Below, one piece after another: positions 1 to 5,189 of a stretch of 5,189 nt of DNA; the stretch's first letter is position 1; every line of letters starts with the position of its first letter. The notes under the pieces were generated by a model. It was not told the DNA's origin and did no database searches. It saw nothing but the letters and a program-made list of their open reading frames with translations. The stretch covers positions 1-5,189 of the forward strand of contig JAPHSO010000027.1 of NCBI GenBank assembly GCA_026193675.1, read 5' to 3'. This stretch comes from Gammaproteobacteria bacterium (lineage in GTDB: Bacteria > Pseudomonadota > Gammaproteobacteria > Thiohalomonadales > Thiohalomonadaceae). A program made the translations under genes and the position numbers.

Positions 1-490
1 CGATTCTGAACTAGGTAGTGGAAATGCCCTTTCAGGAACCAATGATCAAACCCTCAGACTAGGTAGAGCGCTGCTTGTTGATGGATATGCAAGTGCTGGG
101 ACACCAGTAGCCATGCCGTTAACACTTGAGTTCTTTGACGGTACCAGCTTTATTTACAATGCTCCCGACGCAGGAACAACCTTCACAGATACGCTCCTTA
201 CTTGTAGCGATCCACTAGGCGGAGCAACTATCGCTTGTGGCGACATTATCATTACCCCGGCGGCTCCTACCACGGTGACCAATGGCAACAATTTCACTCT
301 TACTCCGAGTAATAACAATGAAGGCTCTCTCACCTACCAGCTAAATCTTGCCACTAGTACATTTCTAAGATTTGACTGGGATGGTGACGGAGCAGCTGAT
401 GATGATCCAGAGGCTACTGTGACCTTCGGACAGTATCGTGACTACCATGGTGATGAGCGATTTATATTCTGGCGCGAGGTTGAACGATGA
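1..490 (+). CDS. mshQ: DUF6701 (MshQ-like) pilus-associated surface protein, C-terminal part (5' end outside window)
   Basis: This is the C-terminal end of a large exported protein. The frame is open from position 2 to the TGA at 488-490, giving 162 visible residues. An ATG at 113 (visible residue 38) is internal, because family-like sequence already precedes it (the LRLGRALL region, residues 18-25). Typical DUF6701 features follow: the LEFFDGTSF block (about 42-50), two cysteines at 68 and 79, an Asp-rich loop FDWDGDG (124-130) followed by DDDPEA, then TFGQYR (141-146) and a terminal FIFWREVE. These match the C-terminus of MshQ proteins of MSHA pilus loci as I recall them. Its role is not firmly known. 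Large non-pilin proteins encoded beside minor pilins, such as PilY1, often sit at the pilus tip as adhesins, and that is the inference here. It overlaps mshC by 4 bp (ATGA). Its position before mshC, not after mshP, is unusual. The family call is strong; the symbol is by similarity. Confidence 0.85.
   Translation, partial: DSELGSGNALSGTNDQTLRLGRALLVDGYASAGTPVAMPLTLEFFDGTSFIYNAPDAGTTFTDTLLTCSDPLGGATIACGDIIITPAAPTTVTNGNNFTLTPSNNNEGSLTYQLNLATSTFLRFDWDGDGAADDDPEATVTFGQYRDYHGDERFIFWREVER
476..480 (+). promoter_or_regulatory. Ribosome binding site of mshC
   Basis: GAGGT lies 6 nt before the ATG at 487, inside the last codons of the MshQ-like gene. It supports the 487 start and allows mshC to be initiated independently as well as by coupling through the ATGA overlap. 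Confidence 0.6.
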
Positions 491-1002
491 TCCCAAGCCG
501 AGGATTTTCACTTATTGAGCTGGTTATGGTGATTATTGTGCTGGGGATTATCTCTGTCTATGCAATGCCACGGATGGGAAGCCTCAATGCGTATAGTCTA
601 CAGCGATCAGCTCAAGATCTGGTAGAGGCGGTACGCTACACTCAAACAATGTCGATGAATCATAGCGGTGATCCTCTCTTTCAAATTGCTCTTACCGGTA
701 ACGGCTTTACTGTCTATCAGGATCTGGATGGTGACAATAGTTTTGATGCTCCAGGTGAGCAGGTTACCAACCCCATCGATGGCAGCGGCAGCTACACTGA
801 GAATGCTGGAGAGTGGGCTGGAGTTTCTTTTACCCAAACTGGGAGTATCTCCTTTGATTCGCGAGGAATGCCTTCCTGTGTAGTGAACTATGCTCCCTGT
901 AGTACTCCATCAAACGCCGATGTAGCCATTACTTTGACCATGGGAACTGAAAATCTTAGTGTAACCATAGAGACCTATACCGGTTATGCGCGAATTAATT
1001 AA
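487..1002 (+). CDS. mshC: MSHA minor pilin MshC (GspH/FimT-type prepilin)
   Basis: This 171-residue minor prepilin is a predicted substrate of the type IV prepilin peptidase and enters the inner membrane before assembly at the pilus base or tip. A six-residue leader ends in Gly6, and the mature protein starts FSLIEL with the required Glu at mature position +5 (Glu11). The hydrophobic helix covers about residues 7-27. A GspH/FimT-like globular domain follows: the helix continues through QDLVEAVRYTQTMSM (43-57), then an Asp-rich loop DLDGDNSFD (79-87) and the FDSRGMP motif (123-129). There are two cysteines, 131 and 138, and the protein ends in TYTGYARIN, as FimT-like proteins often do. The ATG at 487 follows a good ribosome binding site and overlaps the upstream stop as ATGA. 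The next gene overlaps its 3' end by 17 bp. The order C-D-O-P matches MSHA loci and corresponds to pseudopilins H-I-J-K. The prepilin call is certain, and the mshC assignment rests on order and the GspH-like fold. Confidence 0.87.
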   Translation: MIPSRGFSLIELVMVIIVLGIISVYAMPRMGSLNAYSLQRSAQDLVEAVRYTQTMSMNHSGDPLFQIALTGNGFTVYQDLDGDNSFDAPGEQVTNPIDGSGSYTENAGEWAGVSFTQTGSISFDSRGMPSCVVNYAPCSTPSNADVAITLTMGTENLSVTIETYTGYARIN

Positions 1003-1483
1003 ACCTAACCAGCAGGGTTTCACGCTCATTGAGACCGTGATGTTTATTATCATTGTCGGAATCGCGGTATCTGCTGTCGCGCTGCAATTTACACTAAATG
1101 TGCGTCATAGTGCCGATCCACTCCTACGCCAACAGGCAATTACCTTTGCTCATATCTATCTGGATGAAATCACAGCTAAAAAGTGGGATGAAACAACACC
1201 CGATGGGGGAGGGATTGCACTTGGTCCAATTGTGATAGGAGCTGATGCCGGTGAGTTAGTACGAACCGATTTTGACGACGTCGATGACTACCACAATCTT
1301 AATGAGACACCCTTAGCGGGATTTACTGTAAGCATCACGGTGACCTATGGTACAGACTGGGAAGATAATCCAGCGTCTCCAAATATAACGATTCCCGGAG
1401 CGGCAACTAAAGAGATTAATCTCACGGTGAGTACACCTATTGGGGAGTCACTCACCTTTACTCAATACAGGCTCAATTTCTAA
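986..1483 (+). CDS. mshD: MSHA minor pilin MshD (GspI/PilV-type prepilin)
   Basis: This 165-residue prepilin has its cleavage site after Gly11. The mature start is FTLIET with Glu +5 (Glu16), and the membrane helix runs to about residue 36. The MshD signature is clear: HSADPLLRQQAITFAHIYLD (41-60) resembles the SVDP-to-LLNEI stretch of known MshD proteins, and FDDVDDYHNL (96-105) is the conserved Asp-rich motif before GFTVSITVTY (112-121). Unlike the other four pilus proteins here it has no cysteine. The start is well constrained: an in-frame TAG lies at 968, and ATG 986 is the only start codon between it and the cleavage site. No convincing ribosome binding site precedes it, so translation probably depends on coupling from mshC, which it overlaps by 17 bp. 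It corresponds to GspI or PilV in the tip-initiation complex, by family analogy. Its stop shares one base with the mshO start (TAATG). Confidence 0.88.
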   Translation: MRELIKPNQQGFTLIETVMFIIIVGIAVSAVALQFTLNVRHSADPLLRQQAITFAHIYLDEITAKKWDETTPDGGGIALGPIVIGADAGELVRTDFDDVDDYHNLNETPLAGFTVSITVTYGTDWEDNPASPNITIPGAATKEINLTVSTPIGESLTFTQYRLNF

Positions 1484-2310
1484 TGGTGCGGATAAGAGCT
1501 ACCCATCGAGGTTTCACTCTCATAGAGCTGGTGATGGTGATTGTGATTCTGGGCATCATTGCTATGACACTTGCTCCTGTCATTAACCAGAATGTTACTG
1601 CGTTTACCGATACGCGCTCCAGAACTGAACTAACTGCAAAGGGTCGTTTAGCTCTGCAGCGCTTGGCACGTGAACTCCGTCATACCGTTCCATACAGTAT
1701 CGAGCTATTGAGTCCTACTAGAATCCAGTTTGTAACTACTCCTGCGGGAGGACGTTACATCACCAAGACTGGTTCAACCCCAAAAATTTCCAATGCTACA
1801 TGTGCTAAAAATGGTGAGCGATTCTTTGCCGGTGCAAACCTTACTGCGCTCTGTGTGCTGTTTCCTACAGCGCTTACCCTACCTACAAATGGCGCTCTGG
1901 TGATTGGCAATACCTCCCCTGCCAATCTCAACGCCATGAACAATCCAGGATCATGGATTACACTAAACGCTGCAGCCCAACCTGATGCCGCCACCCATCC
2001 CGCACTATGGAAGCTGACATTTACTGGAGGCCACACATTTGCTGTTGACTCATCCTATAAACACTACTCCATTGCGGACTTTTCTCATGAGGTTGTACTT
2101 GTAGGTAATCAGATTTTATGGAGACGTGTTAATGGGATAACCGATCCTACCGCAGGTGGTGGCGCTGTATTGGTTGACGGTGTTACAGGGCTTACTTTTG
2201 GTGATGCTGCTTCACTTGCCAGCGGTCTATTATCGATCAGCATTACTATCACCGATGGTACTGAATCCGTCACCGTGCAGGAGGAGATCTATGTTCGCAA
2301 CTCACCCTAG
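1483..2310 (+). CDS. mshO: MSHA minor pilin MshO (GspJ/PilW-type prepilin)
   Basis: This 275-residue prepilin is the largest pilin of the set, as MshO/GspJ/PilW proteins usually are. The leader ends at Gly10, the mature start is FTLIEL with Glu +5 (Glu15), and the hydrophobic helix covers about 11-31. The amphipathic helix continues with GRLALQRLARELRHTVPYS (54-72), which matches the conserved 'R-ALER-REL-R-A-P-S' stretch of MshO. A beta-rich domain follows, with IQFVTTPAGGRYI (81-93) and exactly two cysteines (107, 124), a likely disulfide. The start ATG overlaps the mshD stop as TAATG. The only upstream purine tract is weak (CAGG, 11 nt away), so termination-reinitiation is likely. A GTG at 1486 is a possible alternative start and would change only the leader. 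The 3' end contains the mshP ribosome binding site and overlaps mshP by 20 bp. Its expected role is in the minor-pilin complex that primes pilus assembly, inferred from GspJ/PilW. Confidence 0.88.
   Translation: MVRIRATHRGFTLIELVMVIVILGIIAMTLAPVINQNVTAFTDTRSRTELTAKGRLALQRLARELRHTVPYSIELLSPTRIQFVTTPAGGRYITKTGSTPKISNATCAKNGERFFAGANLTALCVLFPTALTLPTNGALVIGNTSPANLNAMNNPGSWITLNAAAQPDAATHPALWKLTFTGGHTFAVDSSYKHYSIADFSHEVVLVGNQILWRRVNGITDPTAGGGAVLVDGVTGLTFGDAASLASGLLSISITITDGTESVTVQEEIYVRNSP
2279..2286 (+). promoter_or_regulatory. Strong ribosome binding site of mshP
   Basis: AGGAGGAG lies within the mshO coding end, 6 nt (from AGGAGG) before the ATG at 2291. It fixes the mshP start at 2291. An upstream in-frame ATG at 2156 would give a 45-residue extension unlike any prepilin leader, so it is read as out-of-frame mshO sequence. 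This is the best Shine-Dalgarno match in the operon. Confidence 0.8.
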
Positions 2311-2722
2311 ATCAATTGCCTCTAAGCAGAGGGGAGCCTCCCTGATTGCTGCTGTATTTCTAATTACCGGTCTTGCGGTGATGGGGGCTATTTTAACCAA
2401 GGTGATGACCACCACCAGCAGAGAGACAATCAGTGAATGGTATTCAGCACAGGCGCTATATGCTGCCGAATCAGGCGTTGACTGGGCCGCCTACCACATC
2501 ACCAATAACAATAGCTGCCCAGCTGGATACCCCTACTCATCACCTCAAGTGATCGAAGTTGCGCCTGGAAGTGCATGGGTAGATGTGAACATCACCTGTA
2601 TACAGGCAGGAGAAAATCCCAATATTATGACCCTTTATCTTGTCACAAGTGATGGCATGGCTGGGGGTACCTCAGCGAATCCAGAGGTAAAGAGACGACT
2701 TACCGTACAGTATATTCCTTAA
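2291..2722 (+). CDS. mshP: MSHA biogenesis protein MshP (GspK/PilX-type pseudopilin)
   Basis: This 143-residue protein closes the pilus operon. A leader of about 15 residues ends in QRG, followed by the hydrophobic segment ASLIAAVFLITGLAVMGAIL (16-35). The residue at mature position +5 is Ala20, not Glu. MshP and GspK proteins are known to lack this Glu, and GspK sits at the tip where no preceding subunit needs it. The conserved motif ALYAAESGVDWA (55-66) is the hallmark of the MshP/PilX family. Two cysteines (76 and 103) bracket a short domain in the usual MshP positions, probably as a disulfide. The length is typical of MshP and much shorter than GspK. The start at 2291 is chosen for the strong ribosome binding site and the correct leader. 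It overlaps mshO by 20 bp. The protein probably caps the H-I-J-K-like tip complex, by analogy. Confidence 0.87.
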   Translation: MFATHPRSIASKQRGASLIAAVFLITGLAVMGAILTKVMTTTSRETISEWYSAQALYAAESGVDWAAYHITNNNSCPAGYPYSSPQVIEVAPGSAWVDVNITCIQAGENPNIMTLYLVTSDGMAGGTSANPEVKRRLTVQYIP

Positions 2723-2736
2723 ACTTTTGTCTGTTT
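2723..2736. other. Convergent junction between the msh operon and ntrBC
   Basis: These 14 bases separate the mshP stop (TAA, 2720-2722) from the ntrC stop (TAG on the minus strand, 2739-2737). I see no GC-rich hairpin followed by a T tract on either strand here or close by. Transcription from each operon may therefore run into the other, or end by Rho or at a site inside the opposing gene. Confidence 0.7.
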
Positions 2737-4146
2737 CTACTCCATCTCCAACTCTTTAATCTTTCGCGTTAAAGTATTGCGCCCCCAACCCAATAGCTTC
2801 GCCGCCTCCTGACGCCGACCCGCCGTTTTATTCAGCGCCACCTCAATCATAATCTTTTCTAGCTCTGGAACCGCCTGTTCAAGGATATTTGATTCACCTT
2901 TGTTTAGCTTCAGTTCTGCCCAGCGTTTCAGCGATGCGGTCCAATCACCACTTACCGCTGCTGTTGAACCACCATCCTCTTTTAACTCTGGCGGAAGATC
3001 TTCCAGGTGAATCTCCTGACCTGGTGACATAACGGTTAACCAACGGCAGGTGTTCTCCAGTTGGCGCACATTACCGGGCCAGTCGAGGCTTGATAAAAAC
3101 TCCAGCGTCTCATGATCAACACGTTTTGAATCAACTGCCATCTCTTCCGCTGCCTGCTTTAGAAAGTGGTTAGTCAATAGCGCAATATCTTCTCGACGCT
3201 CACGCAGTGAGGGGATGTGAATACGGATCACATTGATACGATGAAAAAGGTCTTCGCGGAACAGACCATCCTTTACTCTCTGTTCCAGATTTTGGTGGGT
3301 TGCTGCAATGACACGCACATCGACCTTCACCGGTAATTTTCCACCTACCCGATAAAATTCACCATCAGCCAGTACCCGTAACAGGCGGGTTTGCAGTTCG
3401 GCAGGCATATCTCCAATTTCATCAAGAAACAGGGTGCCACCATCGGCCTGTTCAAAGCGCCCTTCTCGAGCAGATTGTGCCCCGGTGAAGGCACCACGTT
3501 CATGGCCAAAGAGCTCTGACTCAAGTAGATCTTTAGGAATTGCCGCTGTGTTAATCGCAATAAATGGTTTGTTTGCCCGGGGACTATGACGATGCAGGGC
3601 AGCGGCTACCAGCTCTTTTCCTGTTCCCGACTCACCATTAATTAACACTGTAATATTTGATTTGGAGAGGCGTCCGATAGCTCGAAAGACCTCCTGCATA
3701 GAGGGAGCCTCACCGATGATTTCGGTCTGTATTTTTTCATCATCTTCAGCCACATCTTCCCGGTTTTGCTGACTATGGGCAATCGCCTTGCGGGCCAACT
3801 CGACCGCCTCATCAACATCAAATGGCTTGGGTAGATACTCAAACGCCCCCCCCTGATAGGCCGATACGGCACTATCAAGATCCGAATGGGCCGTCATAAT
3901 AATGACCGGTAGCTCGGGATAATCCCTTCCCAACTGCTGGAGCAGTTCAAGCCCACTCATTCCAGGCATTCGAATATCGGTAATAACGACATCAGGCAGG
4001 CCTCTTTTTAGCTGTGGTAGCGCCTCATCACCCGACTCAAAACTACTCACCTCCATCTCTGCCTGCTGCAGTGCCTTCTCTAGCACCCATCTGATGGAGC
4101 GATCATCATCAATGATCCAGACTGATGGTTTTTTGTGTAGATTCAT
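2737..4146 (-). CDS. ntrC: Nitrogen regulation response regulator NtrC (sigma-54-dependent activator)
   Basis: NtrC is phosphorylated by NtrB under nitrogen limitation, then oligomerises at enhancers and remodels sigma-54 RNA polymerase to switch on nitrogen-assimilation genes. From the chosen start it has 469 residues, the same length as E. coli NtrC. The receiver domain (about 8-120) has the acidic pocket Asp13-15, the phosphorylation site Asp57 (ITDIRMPG), Thr85 and Lys107 (PKPF). The AAA+ domain has Walker A GESGTGKE (171-178), the sigma-54-contacting GAFTGA loop (218-223), Walker B GTLFLDE (237-243), sensor I in RVIAATHQNLE (278-288), and WPGNVRQLEN (356-365). The C-terminal Fis-type helix-turn-helix (about 430-469) contains QEAAKLLGWGRNTLTRKIKE, close to the enterobacterial protein. 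The start at 4146 is preferred because AAGGA precedes it at 8 nt. An in-frame ATG at 4164, inside ntrB, would add six residues and has no clear ribosome binding site. It lies 4 bp after ntrB. All key residues are present. Confidence 0.96.
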   Translation of the reverse strand: MNLHKKPSVWIIDDDRSIRWVLEKALQQAEMEVSSFESGDEALPQLKRGLPDVVITDIRMPGMSGLELLQQLGRDYPELPVIIMTAHSDLDSAVSAYQGGAFEYLPKPFDVDEAVELARKAIAHSQQNREDVAEDDEKIQTEIIGEAPSMQEVFRAIGRLSKSNITVLINGESGTGKELVAAALHRHSPRANKPFIAINTAAIPKDLLESELFGHERGAFTGAQSAREGRFEQADGGTLFLDEIGDMPAELQTRLLRVLADGEFYRVGGKLPVKVDVRVIAATHQNLEQRVKDGLFREDLFHRINVIRIHIPSLRERREDIALLTNHFLKQAAEEMAVDSKRVDHETLEFLSSLDWPGNVRQLENTCRWLTVMSPGQEIHLEDLPPELKEDGGSTAAVSGDWTASLKRWAELKLNKGESNILEQAVPELEKIMIEVALNKTAGRRQEAAKLLGWGRNTLTRKIKELEME

Positions 4147-4150
4147 CGGG

Positions 4151-5189
4151 TTATTCCTTTTCATCCGTTATGGGTAACAGCACTGTAAATTGGGTTTTTC
4201 CGGGACGACTTTGCCACTCAACGAGTCCACCATTGAGATTGATGAGTGATTGGGCAATCGGCAAGCCAAGACCTGTGCCCTCTATACGACCAGTGATCAT
4301 CGGCAGAAAAAGGCTTTCACTCATCGATTCATCAATGCCTGGGCCATTGTCGATAATGTCGATCTTGGCGACCAGCTTATGAACCTTTGAGCTGATCGTA
4401 AAATGGCTGACCGTGCGTGTTTTAAGGATGATCTCCCCTTGAGTATGATCATCTCTTTCCATTTCGGTCACCGCCTGTGCCGCATTACGGATGAGGTTCA
4501 TCAGTGACTGAATAAGTTGATCCAGATCGATCCAGGTATCGGGAATACTGGGATCATAGTCACGCACAATAGAGACTTTTCCACCAAAGTCAGCATTCAC
4601 AACCTGACGTACACGCTCCAGCGCCTCATGAATGTTGATCATTTTAGGGGTGGGGAGTCGATTGGGTCCCAGCATCTGATCCATCAACCCCTGCAGGCGG
4701 TCTGCTTCGCTGATAATGATCTGGGTGTACTCTTTGAGCTCTTCATTGTGCAACTCCCGCTCCAGTAGCTGTGCTGCGCCACGAAGACCGCCCAATGGAT
4801 TTTTAATCTCATGTGCCAAACCACGCACCAATGCACGCGTAGCATGACCTTGAGCCAGCAGCCCCTCTTCTCGCTCGATACGAAGTTGACGATCTATTTG
4901 CGTCATCTCCAATACCACCTCTGTGGGTTGAGCTGTATCGGTAACCGGACTTGCTGTTAGATCTACCTTTACTGTACGACCATGAATCAACTCTAACGTG
5001 ACGCTACGCCGTAAAATGGGGCTGCCCGATGCAAAGGCACTCTCAATAATTCCTGCAAGTCGTTCATCTCTAAATAGTTCACGCATACCGCTGTTTAAGA
5101 TCCTCTGCGCACTAATCTCCAACAGTATTTCAGCTGCGTTATTAAGATATTTAAGGCGTAGATCCTGATCCACAAGCAAAACAGCCGCA
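4151..5189 (-). CDS. ntrB: Nitrogen regulation sensor histidine kinase NtrB (GlnL), N-terminus outside window
   Basis: NtrB is a cytosolic histidine kinase/phosphatase. In the known pathway the PII protein (GlnB) controls whether it phosphorylates or dephosphorylates NtrC. The window holds 345 residues to the TAA at 4153-4151. Numbering from the GCG codon at 5188, the order is: a PAS domain (1 to about 95) beginning AAVLLVDQDLRLKYLNNAAE; the dimerisation and phosphoacceptor helix with the H box ALVRGLAHEIKNPLGGLRG, phosphorylated His126 (codon 4813-4811); then the ATPase domain with N box LMNLIRNAAQAV (Asn235), G1 DNGPGI (280-285), LFLPMITGR, and G2 GTGLGL (304-309). No membrane segments are seen, as expected. 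A TTG at 5179-5177 is not the start: the frame stays open to the edge and the preceding residues continue the PAS domain. By comparison with E. coli NtrB (349 residues) about 20 residues are missing. ntrC follows after 4 bp, so the two are co-transcribed. Confidence 0.96.
   Translation of the reverse strand, partial: AAVLLVDQDLRLKYLNNAAEILLEISAQRILNSGMRELFRDERLAGIIESAFASGSPILRRSVTLELIHGRTVKVDLTASPVTDTAQPTEVVLEMTQIDRQLRIEREEGLLAQGHATRALVRGLAHEIKNPLGGLRGAAQLLERELHNEELKEYTQIIISEADRLQGLMDQMLGPNRLPTPKMINIHEALERVRQVVNADFGGKVSIVRDYDPSIPDTWIDLDQLIQSLMNLIRNAAQAVTEMERDDHTQGEIILKTRTVSHFTISSKVHKLVAKIDIIDNGPGIDESMSESLFLPMITGRIEGTGLGLPIAQSLINLNGGLVEWQSRPGKTQFTVLLPITDEKE
4155..4159 (-). promoter_or_regulatory. 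Ribosome binding site of ntrC
   Basis: On the minus strand AAGGA lies in the last codons of ntrB, 8 nt before the ATG at 4146-4144. It favours that start over the upstream in-frame ATG at 4164-4162, which lies before this site and has no comparable purine tract. Confidence 0.6.

Noticed and set aside
607..883. Short open frames on both strands inside mshC
   Set aside because: They overlap a clear prepilin gene and lack family resemblance or initiation signals.
1663..1680. Possible sigma-54 promoter beginning TTGGCACG inside mshO
   Set aside because: The -24 part matches TGGCAC, but at the required spacing the -12 part is CTCC, not TTGC, and it lies mid-gene with no gene to drive.
1755..2036. 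Minus-strand open frame inside mshO
   Set aside because: It is fully contained in a well-supported coding gene, with no domain or start signal.
2156..2290. A 45-residue N-terminal extension of MshP from an ATG at 2156
   Set aside because: It reads mshO out of frame, does not resemble a prepilin leader, and a strong ribosome binding site (AGGAGGAG) points to the ATG at 2291.
2754..2774. Inverted repeat CTTTAA...TTAAAG near the end of ntrC, as a possible terminator
   Set aside because: The arms are only 6 bp and AT-rich, there is no following T tract, and it lies within the conserved helix-turn-helix coding sequence of ntrC.
4125..4768. Plus-strand open frames antisense to ntrB (4125-4382 and 4517-4768)
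   Set aside because: They lie opposite strongly conserved kinase motifs, have no ribosome binding sites or recognisable domains, and are expected shadows.

Overview
The window carries two convergent gene clusters of a gammaproteobacterium. The left half (positions 1-2722, + strand) is the distal part of an MSHA-type type IV pilus operon, encoding a large surface protein and minor pilins. The right half (2737-5189, - strand) is the nitrogen-regulation two-component pair ntrB-ntrC. An MSHA-type mshC-D-O-P series, together with NtrB and NtrC very close to the enterobacterial proteins as I recall them, points to Gammaproteobacteria. Base composition looks roughly balanced. I cannot name a genus, and both ends of the window cut through genes.

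Left cluster: the C-terminal 162 residues of a DUF6701 (MshQ-like) protein are followed by four minor-pilin genes, mshC (GspH/FimT type), mshD (GspI/PilV type), mshO (GspJ/PilW type) and mshP (GspK/PilX type). Every junction overlaps, by 4, 17, 1 and 20 bp, so this is one tightly coupled transcription and translation unit. By analogy with type II secretion pseudopilins H-I-J-K and the Pseudomonas FimU-PilV-PilW-PilX-PilY1 set, these proteins probably form the initiating tip complex of the pilus. The MshQ-like protein may be the tip-associated partner. The major pilin (mshA) and the assembly machinery are not in the window. The MshQ-like gene lies before mshC, whereas in the Vibrio/Shewanella msh locus mshQ follows mshP.

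Right cluster: ntrB, the PAS-HisKA-HATPase sensor kinase, starts beyond the right edge. It is followed after 4 bp by ntrC, the REC-AAA+-Fis sigma-54 activator. All catalytic motifs of the phosphorelay and of the sigma-54 ATPase are present, so the pair looks functional. The mshP and ntrC stop codons are only 14 bp apart, with no visible intrinsic terminator between them.

The window appears to hold ordinary, well-conserved systems. The points worth a second look are the rearranged msh gene order, the terminator-less convergent junction, and the paired cysteines and Asp-rich loops of the pilus proteins. I found no RNA genes, mobile elements, CRISPR arrays or attachment sites, and no gene-free stretch longer than 14 bp.
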